The notes beneath the pieces are model-generated. The model did no database searches and was not told where the DNA came from. It saw only the letters and a list, made by a program, of their open reading frames with translations. The position numbers were made by a program, and so were the translations under genes. 7,008 bases of DNA from an uncultured Thalassolituus sp. (GTDB lineage: Bacteria > Pseudomonadota > Gammaproteobacteria > Pseudomonadales > Oceanobacteraceae), in assembly GCA_913054055.1 (NCBI GenBank), contig CAJXIT010000184.1:1-7008 (forward strand), given 5' to 3'. Positions 1 through 4,872 of this stretch are shown here, one piece after another (the first letter of the stretch is position 1; the number at the start of each line of letters is the position of its first letter).

Positions 1-471
1 AAATATTATTTGTATAAGTTGTTTCATGGCCGTGAAGAGCAAAATGCCGACAGCCAAAAACTGATTCATCGTGATACGTTTCATTCAGCCATTAAGCTTT
101 GGTATTTTTTAGAAAATGTGAAACCTGAGCATGGACCCTTTCACTATGCCCCTGGCACACACAAGATGTCGCAAAACCGTTTGGCGTGGGAGAAACAGCG
201 CAGCATTCAGGCTAGTCAAGAAAATAAGGGCGGCGCCTTTCGCTTTTCGGAAGATGAGTTAAGCGCTCTAAACGATGGTGAGCTAACGCCCTACCCGGTA
301 AAAGCCAATACACTGGTGATAGCGGATATCCGTGGTTTTCATTGCCGTGGGCAAGCGCTTGAAAATCAAACGCGCATCAGCATCTACGCCAATATTCGCC
401 CTACCCCCTATTTACCTGCCATCAACATTGGCTTTTTTAAACGCGTAATCAATGCGAACATGTCTAATTAA
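1..471 (+). CDS. Phytanoyl-CoA dioxygenase (PhyH)-like Fe(II)/2-oxoglutarate oxygenase, C-terminal part (5' truncated)
   Basis: The frame is open from base 1 to a TAA at 469-471, giving 156 residues with the N-terminus beyond the window. The metal-binding facial triad is visible: His23-Arg-Asp25 (HxD, counted from the first codon) and a distal His114 in the segment DIRGFHCRG. Arg125 follows at the place where the family binds the 2-oxoglutarate carboxylate. Between them lies the family's typical GPFHYAPGTH stretch (45-54). PhyH-family enzymes hydroxylate small molecules or lipids in the cytosol using Fe(II), O2 and 2-oxoglutarate. The substrate cannot be read from the sequence. No signal peptide can be assessed. 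The stop overlaps the end of the convergent patatin gene by 8 bp. A TTG at 10 is a possible start codon, but it lies inside a continuing frame and would leave too little protein before the HxD, so I treat the gene as truncated. The fold family is fairly certain; the specific reaction is unknown. Confidence 0.85.
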   Translation, partial: KYYLYKLFHGREEQNADSQKLIHRDTFHSAIKLWYFLENVKPEHGPFHYAPGTHKMSQNRLAWEKQRSIQASQENKGGAFRFSEDELSALNDGELTPYPVKANTLVIADIRGFHCRGQALENQTRISIYANIRPTPYLPAINIGFFKRVINANMSN

Positions 472-1342
472 GCAGCATAGCTTTAATGTCAGGCATCATT
501 TCCATTGCGGCTAAATAACCCGCTTCAATGGCTTGAGCCTTTTCATTAAACGCCGCGCTTCCACTGGGCTCATATTTGGGAGCAATGATTACATCAGCAC
601 TTTGCAGTTCAGGTTGTGACAGTCGGCAGCTTTGCATTCTAAATGTGGCTAAAGTGACTTTTCCAGAAGATAATTCTGGTTTTGGTTGGTTGTGACAATA
701 GATATCGACAGCGATGATTTTTTTAGCCCCTAGCTTTCTTGCGGTATTAACGGGCACAACACTCAGCAGGCCGCCATCTACTAAAATGTCTCCTTGGTTT
801 TCAACAGGAATGAATGCACCGGGAATGGTAGACGAAGTTTGCACCGCATGACCTGGATTACCAGAACGAATTATAAGAAGTTCTTGCGTGCTCAGATTTG
901 TGGCAGTCACAGCCACGGGAATAGGCATGTGTGAAAGGTCATCAAACCTAACTTGACTATTAATCCAAGCCGCAAGGTCCTTTCCATTCACAATGCCGTT
1001 TGAGGAAAAAACAAAGTCTGCAATATCGGATAGCTCAACATCTTTAATCGCCCCTTCCATCTCACTAAAACTCATACCTGATGCGTAAAAAACCGCAGCG
1101 ATGGAGCCAGCCGACGTACCGCCTACCACATCTGGTTTTATGCTTTGCTCTTCAAGTGCTTTGATCACACCAAGGTGCATAAAACCACGGACACCGCCAC
1201 CGCCAAATGCAATGCCTAATTCGTGATCTTGTACCTTGTGAGGAGTTGAAGCATTTAAATCTTCATAAATATTAACCGATGAGCATCCGGTTAAAGAAAA
1301 TAAAGAGACTAAAAGAAAACTTAACGTTAGAAACTTAAACAT
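464..1342 (-). CDS. Patatin-like phospholipase, lipoprotein (RssA-type)
   Basis: This is a 292-aa predicted lipoprotein hydrolase. The N-terminus is a short hydrophobic signal ending in lipobox LTGC, with Cys20 as the lipidation site. Ser at +2 predicts outer-membrane sorting under the E. coli Lol rule. The patatin domain follows. It has the glycine-rich oxyanion loop GGGGVRG (47-53), the nucleophile elbow GTSAG (75-79, Ser77) and the catalytic dyad Asp189 in DGG (189-191). Patatin-like enzymes are Ser-Asp lipid acyl hydrolases (phospholipase A or lysophospholipase type), so a periplasm-facing role in membrane lipid turnover is likely but inferred. All catalytic elements are intact and the length is normal for the bacterial RssA-like group. 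I see no strong Shine-Dalgarno upstream, but the lipobox position supports this ATG. The gene sits 49 bp downstream of the FISUMP gene on the same strand, so it may be cotranscribed with it. Confidence 0.9.
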   Translation of the reverse strand: MFKFLTLSFLLVSLFSLTGCSSVNIYEDLNASTPHKVQDHELGIAFGGGGVRGFMHLGVIKALEEQSIKPDVVGGTSAGSIAAVFYASGMSFSEMEGAIKDVELSDIADFVFSSNGIVNGKDLAAWINSQVRFDDLSHMPIPVAVTATNLSTQELLIIRSGNPGHAVQTSSTIPGAFIPVENQGDILVDGGLLSVVPVNTARKLGAKKIIAVDIYCHNQPKPELSSGKVTLATFRMQSCRLSQPELQSADVIIAPKYEPSGSAAFNEKAQAIEAGYLAAMEMMPDIKAMLLN

Positions 1343-1391
1343 ATTAAACCATACGTAATAATTGAAATTTAAACGGATCCATAAAGGGGAT

Positions 1392-2087
1392 TTATTTTTT
1401 CACACACCTAACTGAAAACATATAGGTTTTATTTAAAGTTTCCCGTCGTATCTCACCTTTATGTGTATTCCACCATGAATAGGCAAGTGTCCTTGCAAAC
1501 GCTTCTTTTTGATTTGCATCACTGCTTGTCCAAAATTCTGTATACATTCCCTGTGTGATATACCAACTATTAAGTTTGACACCGGCTGGTCTTGCAAAAA
1601 ACTTGTGCTGATTCACTTGGGCCTGATCAAATGTTTTACATATTGAGTTTGACTGAGATTCTTTAAGTGTAATAGCAACGTCATGATCGCCCCTCCACCC
1701 TTCTTTGTTTAATTCTTCCTCCCTAACACCAATGGTTTTTTCTAATTGCTTCCAATCATCATCCGATGCTACTCGCCAGCCAACGGGACAAAGATTTCGT
1801 TCATTTGAAACATCGTGCCAGTCGTATAGCCTGCCATATTTTAATAAGTTGCCTTGTTCATCATCAGGAATAAAACCTGTTTTCACCTTTGATCCATCTT
1901 GAAACATTGTGCTTCTAAGGTTTTCCGCAAGCCAAATTTGCTCTCCAATAGTGACCGTACGATAAGTATTCCCTTCATTGTCTTGAACAGTACCTTTCAA
2001 TTTATGTAATTCTTGGTTTATTTCGTCAGCTATTAACATATTGGTTCCCAGCAAAAGCATTGCGATTAATAAAAAACTCTTTTTCAT
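1392..2087 (-). CDS. Secreted FISUMP-domain protein (Fibrobacter succinogenes major paralogous domain)
   Basis: This is a 231-aa protein with a Sec signal peptide (KK, then a hydrophobic core at 5-19, probable cleavage after Ala20). The rest matches the FISUMP domain pattern. It has an EGNTYRTVTIGEQIWLAENL segment (38-57), YGRLYDW (84-90), CPVGWRVASDDDW (100-112), and a terminal SVRCVKK (225-231). It has three cysteines (100, 150, 228), of which 100 and 228 sit in the conserved CPxGW and VRC motifs and could form a disulfide. FISUMP proteins are surface or secreted proteins, abundant in Fibrobacter and Bacteroidetes, with no established enzymatic activity; a binding role is usually supposed. 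There is no lipobox and no C-terminal sorting domain. A purine-rich AGGGGG lies 9 nt before the ATG. GC is about 39% over 1441-2040 (hand count), below the SDR (about 46%) and the regulator (about 53%). This hints at a different origin. The function is unknown. Confidence 0.85.
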   Translation of the reverse strand: MKKSFLLIAMLLLGTNMLIADEINQELHKLKGTVQDNEGNTYRTVTIGEQIWLAENLRSTMFQDGSKVKTGFIPDDEQGNLLKYGRLYDWHDVSNERNLCPVGWRVASDDDWKQLEKTIGVREEELNKEGWRGDHDVAITLKESQSNSICKTFDQAQVNQHKFFARPAGVKLNSWYITQGMYTEFWTSSDANQKEAFARTLAYSWWNTHKGEIRRETLNKTYMFSVRCVKK

Positions 2088-2153
2088 TTTTAGGCGCCCC
2101 CTACAATGACCAGTTAAAAGATGTTTCTTTTTCGGAGAGATCCCACAACTTTG

Positions 2154-3047
2154 TTAGAACGCCTGCTCTAAAACAAATGACTCAAGTTTGCATTCACCAA
2201 CCGGGCCACCAAAGTTCATTAACCCCGTTGGTCCATAATAGGCTTGCTGTTTTAAGCCTGCAGCTGTTGCACACATCACTTCTGGGTAAGCGCCTTTCTC
2301 GGCGGTTTGAGCCAAGCCAATCTTTACCATAAACGACCAACTTAGACGTGTGGCAAGGCTTGCGCTTTCACGAATCAGGGATGTATTCGATGCACCTGGG
2401 TGGCAAACGTAAACCTCAACATGTTTGTTTGCCCCCTTAATTTTATTTTGTAGTTCATAAGCGAACATCATCTGCGCCAATTTACTCTGGCTATAAACTT
2501 TATTGGGGTGATAATTTTTATCCCAATTCATATCCTCAAACTGCATGCCTCTTAAGCCCATTTTATGGCCTTCACTGGATACCACCACGATTCGGCCCTT
2601 ACTGGCTTCGAGTCGCTCGAACAGTAAACCGCATAAAAGAAAGTGCCCGTAATGATTTACCCCTAGCTGACTTTCAAAACCATCTACCGTTATCTCCTGC
2701 TTAGCAATCTGAGCAATGGCACCGTTACAAATAAGCGCATCAATCTGCTGTACCTGTTCTAGCACGACGCTGGCCGCTGTACGAATAGAGGAAAGGTCCG
2801 CGAGGTCCATCTGAATAAAGCTAACCTTGGCGTCATTACCAAATTCCTGTTTTAGGTGGCTAATAGCCGCTTCTGATTTAGCAGGGTTTCGGTTCAACAT
2901 CACCACACTTGCCCCTTTAGCCAGCAGTATCCGCGTGGCCTGAAATCCAGCACCTGTATTGGCACCGGTGATTAAGTAGGTTTTGCCGTTAAGTGAGTCT
3001 AGGTGCTCGGGTGTCCAGCCTTTTGTGCCAAATTGATTGATTGTCAT
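2154..3047 (-). CDS. Short-chain dehydrogenase/reductase (retinol dehydrogenase/protochlorophyllide reductase-like)
   Basis: This 297-aa NAD(P)-dependent oxidoreductase has a Rossmann fold. The dinucleotide loop is TGANTGAG (27-34). Arg53 after strand beta-2 (LNRN) suggests NADP(H) preference, as in retinol dehydrogenases. Asp81 (MDLAD) contacts the adenine ring in the family. The catalytic set is Asn131 (VNHYGH), Ser157/Ser158 (VVVSSEG), Tyr185 and Lys189 (YSQSK). The normal NNAG motif reads CNGA (107-110), which is unusual. Length and the HPGASNT segment (216-222) fit the 'classical' retinol dehydrogenase-like group that reduces or oxidises aldehydes, ketones or alcohols. The real substrate is unknown. 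There is no signal peptide, so the protein should be cytosolic. An AGGAG 8 nt before the ATG confirms the start. The gene is divergent from the AraC_N regulator, a likely direct controller. Confidence 0.92.
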   Translation of the reverse strand: MTINQFGTKGWTPEHLDSLNGKTYLITGANTGAGFQATRILLAKGASVVMLNRNPAKSEAAISHLKQEFGNDAKVSFIQMDLADLSSIRTAASVVLEQVQQIDALICNGAIAQIAKQEITVDGFESQLGVNHYGHFLLCGLLFERLEASKGRIVVVSSEGHKMGLRGMQFEDMNWDKNYHPNKVYSQSKLAQMMFAYELQNKIKGANKHVEVYVCHPGASNTSLIRESASLATRLSWSFMVKIGLAQTAEKGAYPEVMCATAAGLKQQAYYGPTGLMNFGGPVGECKLESFVLEQAF

Positions 3048-3055
3048 GGTTCAAA

Positions 3056-3060
3056 CTCCT
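3056..3060 (-). promoter_or_regulatory. Ribosome binding site of the SDR gene
   Basis: The minus strand reads AGGAG, followed by 8 nt and the ATG at 3047-3045. This is the strongest Shine-Dalgarno in the window and fixes the SDR start. Confidence 0.8.
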
Positions 3061-3127
3061 AAGTATTTATATCTAGTTTGATCGGCAGAGGATTAAACTG
3101 ACTGCCATATCTGAATTCTTAAATTGG

Positions 3128-3156
3128 TTGCTTTTTGATCTAGGAAGAACTATAAA
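3128..3156 (+). promoter_or_regulatory. Predicted sigma-70 promoter of the AraC-family regulator
   Basis: The -35 is TTGCTT (3128-3133), the spacer is 17 bp and the -10 is TATAAA (3151-3156). Both boxes are close to consensus. Transcription would begin near 3163, leaving a leader of about 77 nt. The TCTC-AATA-GAGA repeat overlaps the predicted start site, where a bound regulator could act on its own gene. Confidence 0.55.
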
Positions 3157-3240
3157 TCTCAATAGAGAATCTAGATAGGCGATATACTCTCTAAAACATG
3201 CCTATTCGTATCAATATGAGAGTTCGCAGGCGTTAACCAC

Positions 3241-4113
3241 ATGATAAAAGATAAGATAAAACAGCGGGTAGAAAGCCGAATCCATAGCGATGGCTTGATA
3301 GAAACAGGCATTAACGGGGTTCAGCTATTCAGGGTCTCAGACGCTATGCGCTGCGCCCCTGCTGTGTATGAACCTACCGTCGTGGCCATTGTGAGCGGCA
3401 CCAAAGAAGCCATACTGGATGGACAAAGGTTCAAGTATGACAGCGACCAGTACCTGTGCTGCTGCATGTCCATGCCTGTTGAAGCAGGCACACCGGAGGC
3501 ATCAGCTGAGAACCCGCTGCTGGGTGTCTATATCTCATTAGATACCAAAGTCATGACAGAGCTGGCCATTGAAATGGAAAGCGCCAATGGCGCTATTAGA
3601 CCCCCTAAAGCAGGCTCACTGCCACAGGGCTTAGCTTTAGCCAAATGGGACACAGATTTCTCTGAAGCACTATTAAGATTATTGGAACTGGGAGACAGCC
3701 CGATTGACACCGCTATTCTTGGGGAGAGCCGCTTACGAGAACTTTACTATGCGGTTCTTAAAGGAGAAGCAGGCAGCTCAGCCCGGCGTGCATTTGGCGT
3801 GGGTAACGAAATTGCCCGAGCAATTGATTATTTATCTTCAAACCTTGGGGAGAGCATCACCATTGATGATATGGCGTCTCAAGTTGGCATGAGTCGCGCG
3901 GTGTTTCACCGAAAATTCAAGCAAGCCACCACCATGTCACCCATTCAGTTTGTAAAATCCATGAGGCTAAATAATGCTGCCATGAAAATAGCCGGTGGTA
4001 AAAATGTTAATGAAGCGGCCATGGAAGTGGGCTATGTGAGCTCTTCTCAATTTAGTCGGGAGTTTAAACGTATGTATGGGCAGTCGCCAAAACAATGGAG
4101 CCATGCGGGATAA
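3241..4113 (+). CDS. AraC-family transcriptional regulator with AraC_N (YqhC-like) sensor domain
   Basis: This is a 290-aa one-component regulator. Residues 1-185 match the AraC_N type. They include the YEPTVVAIVSGTKEAILDG segment (43-61), then YLCCCMSMPVEA (71-82). Residues 187-290 are the AraC DNA-binding domain with two helix-turn-helix units. The first is around 208-229 (IDDMASQVGMSRAVFHRKFK). The second is around 256-279, ending in the typical SQFSREFKRMYGQSP. E. coli YqhC, of this type, activates yqhD/dkgA in response to glyoxal and other aldehydes. A similar role towards the divergent SDR is inferred. The Cys73-Cys74-Cys75 run sits where relatives mostly carry aliphatic residues, and is odd. 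The start is the only ATG before an in-frame TGA at 3217-3219; its Shine-Dalgarno is weak (AGG 10 nt upstream). GC is about 53% over 3301-3600 by hand count. Confidence 0.92.
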   Translation: MIKDKIKQRVESRIHSDGLIETGINGVQLFRVSDAMRCAPAVYEPTVVAIVSGTKEAILDGQRFKYDSDQYLCCCMSMPVEAGTPEASAENPLLGVYISLDTKVMTELAIEMESANGAIRPPKAGSLPQGLALAKWDTDFSEALLRLLELGDSPIDTAILGESRLRELYYAVLKGEAGSSARRAFGVGNEIARAIDYLSSNLGESITIDDMASQVGMSRAVFHRKFKQATTMSPIQFVKSMRLNNAAMKIAGGKNVNEAAMEVGYVSSSQFSREFKRMYGQSPKQWSHAG

Positions 4114-4151
4114 CACTTAACTCTTAGAAACTGACTTATTTACAATTCATT

Positions 4152-4181
4152 ATGATTCATCGAGCTTTTTCGAGGAATCGT
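4152..4181 (+). terminator. Hairpin after the regulator gene, possible terminator
   Basis: An 11-bp arm GATTCATCGAG (4154-4164) pairs with TTCGAGGAATC (4169-4179) with one A-G mismatch and a G-T closing pair, around a 4-nt loop (CTTT). It lies about 40 bp after the stop codon. There is no real T-tract after it, so it may be a transcript-end stabiliser rather than a terminator. Confidence 0.35.
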
Positions 4182-4200
4182 CTTTAGCATCTTACGTTTA

Positions 4201-4229
4201 GAGCGCTTTGTTATTAAGCGTTTGTTTTT
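4201..4229 (+). terminator. Rho-independent-like terminator downstream of the regulator
   Basis: The arms GAGCGCTT (4201-4208) and AAGCGTTT (4216-4223) pair through a CGCTT/AAGCG core plus G-T and A-T pairs, around a 7-nt loop. The right arm runs into TTTGTTTTT (4221-4229). Stem plus T-tract is the standard intrinsic terminator layout. The stem is short, so efficiency may be modest. It would end the regulator transcript before the next promoter. Confidence 0.5.
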
Positions 4230-4251
4230 ACGTAGATAAGACCGACTCAAC

Positions 4252-4257
4252 TATAAT
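4252..4257 (+). promoter_or_regulatory. -10 box of the promoter for the 135-aa unknown gene
   Basis: This is a perfect TATAAT, 39 bp before the ATG at 4297. No good -35 is found 16-18 bp upstream (the sequence there is TTACGT-like) and there is no extended TG. The promoter may therefore be weak, activator-dependent or read by another sigma factor. Confidence 0.45.
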
Positions 4258-4285
4258 GAAGCCATACTCAGTTATTTGCCAATTA

Positions 4286-4292
4286 AAGGTGA
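4286..4292 (+). promoter_or_regulatory. Ribosome binding site deciding the start at 4297
   Basis: AAGGTGA lies just upstream of the ATG at 4297-4299, with AAGG 7 nt from it. It favours this ATG over an in-frame TTG at 4276, which would place the site inside the coding region. Confidence 0.65.
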
Positions 4293-4296
4293 TTGT

Positions 4297-4704
4297 ATGA
4301 CTGAAAGATACGCAGAGTTCCAAATTGAAGTGTGGGGAAATACTTTACTTATTAAAGTCATTGGGCCAACTGGTACAGCGGAACTGGAGTGGTTAAGAGA
4401 ACAAATTGCCACTAAATACCTGCCACTATTATCCCCTCACTGGGCTATTTTAGGAGACGCTAGGCAATGGGAGCTTTACACACCCGAAGCAAAAGAAATG
4501 ATTGCTGATTTTACTGCTTGGGCTGAAGCACAAGGCATGACATTCAATCTAGTATTAGCCCCAGAAAACAGTCTTAAATTAGCAGCCGCCCAAGAGTTAA
4601 ATATGGGAGATGTTATACAGCACCACTATGTTTTTTCTATGGAAGAAGCCATTAAATGGCTAACGTCAAAAGGTGTTTGGGGGGAACAAAAGCAGTCTGA
4701 CTGA
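4297..4704 (+). CDS. Conserved-looking cytosolic protein of unknown function, possible STAS-like alpha/beta fold
   Basis: I do not recognise this 135-aa protein as a named family. It has no signal peptide, no membrane segment and no cysteine, so it should be cytosolic. Its pattern of hydrophobic strands and amphipathic helices alternates. Strands are at 6-22, around 48-55 (HWAILGDARQW, 48-58) and 82-88. Helices are at 27-45, 62-79, 92-101 and 114-124. The succession resembles small STAS/SpoIIAA-like proteins, which act in regulation by protein-protein contact, but that reading is inference from pattern only. There is a tryptophan-rich character (Trp13, 32, 49, 58, 75, 121, 128). The start is chosen by the AAGGTGA site; a TTG start at 4276 would add seven residues. 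It has its own -10 element and lies 168 bp before the peroxidase gene, so it is probably transcribed alone or with read-through. Confidence 0.7.
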   Translation: MTERYAEFQIEVWGNTLLIKVIGPTGTAELEWLREQIATKYLPLLSPHWAILGDARQWELYTPEAKEMIADFTAWAEAQGMTFNLVLAPENSLKLAAAQELNMGDVIQHHYVFSMEEAIKWLTSKGVWGEQKQSD

Positions 4705-4739
4705 TCGTTAATTTAATGCTTCAAACCCATCACTCCTTA

Positions 4740-4767
4740 TCTACAGCTCTTAAATACATCGTATAAA
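4740..4767 (+). promoter_or_regulatory. Candidate promoter of the di-heme peroxidase gene
   Basis: TCTACA (4740-4745) and TATAAA (4762-4767) are separated by 16 bp. The -35 matches 4 of 6 positions and the -10 matches 5 of 6. Transcription would start near 4774, giving a leader of about 100 nt that contains the hairpin at 4818-4854. Confidence 0.4.
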
Positions 4768-4817
4768 AATATTTCTCTAAATATGTCAACCAAATCAGAG
4801 ATCACTCGTTATCTGCT

Positions 4818-4854
4818 TATAGGTCTAGAAACAGCCCCGTTTCTGACCCTTATA
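4818..4854 (+). promoter_or_regulatory. Hairpin in the leader just upstream of the peroxidase ribosome binding site
   Basis: The arm TATAGGTCTAGAAAC (4818-4832) pairs with GTTTCTGACCCTTATA (4839-4854). AGAAAC/GTTTCT and GGTC/GACC form the stem with a single bulged T on the left. TATA/TATA extends it with a 2-nt bulge on the right. The loop is AGCCCC. The Shine-Dalgarno begins 6 nt after the hairpin, so the structure could affect translation or mRNA stability. It matches no riboswitch class I know. Confidence 0.45.
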
Positions 4855-4860
4855 GAGCTG

Positions 4861-4865
4861 AGAGG
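4861..4865 (+). promoter_or_regulatory. Ribosome binding site deciding the peroxidase start at 4873
   Basis: AGAGG lies 7 nt before the ATG at 4873. The in-frame ATG at 4783 has no such site and would bury the signal peptide 30 residues in, so 4873 is preferred. Confidence 0.7.
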
Positions 4866-4872
4866 TAAATCT

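Larger units (their letters stand above)
3048..3240. promoter_or_regulatory. Divergent regulatory region between SDR and AraC-family regulator
   Basis: This 193-bp AT-rich spacer separates two divergent start codons. It contains an inverted repeat with GGCAG/CTGCC arms (3084-3106, 13-bp spacer), an imperfect repeat around TCTC-AATA-GAGA (3157-3168), and three copies of ATCTAG (3071-3076, 3138-3143, 3169-3174), the last inside the palindrome ATCTAGAT. Any of these could be the binding site of the AraC-family protein, but none can be assigned from one sequence. On the minus strand I find no convincing -35/-10 pair for the SDR at a sensible distance, which would fit a promoter that needs an activator (inference). 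Confidence 0.5.

Noticed and set aside
1705..1902. Open frame on the + strand inside the FISUMP gene
   Set aside because: It is antisense to a well-supported gene, has low-complexity Ser/Phe-rich composition, no ribosome binding site and no recognisable domain.
2088..2153. Terminator or promoter between SDR and FISUMP genes
   Set aside because: I looked on the minus strand and found only short, weak complementarity and no convincing -35/-10 pair.
2060..2332. Open frame on the + strand across the FISUMP start and SDR end
   Set aside because: It overlaps two supported genes in antisense and shows no domain or start signal.
3066..3071. TATAAA on the minus strand as -10 of the SDR promoter
   Set aside because: The transcript would start at about 3059, within the ribosome binding site, and no -35 is found 16-18 bp upstream.
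3528..3892. Two short open frames overlapping the AraC-family gene (3528-3710 minus, 3704-3892 plus)
   Set aside because: Both lie wholly inside a strongly supported regulator gene and carry no independent evidence.
4276..4296. TTG start for the 135-aa protein
   Set aside because: The AAGGTGA site serves the ATG at 4297; the TTG has no site of its own.
4783..4872. Upstream in-frame ATG start for the peroxidase
   Set aside because: It has no Shine-Dalgarno and would put 30 residues before the lipoprotein signal; the ATG at 4873 has AGAGG at the right distance.
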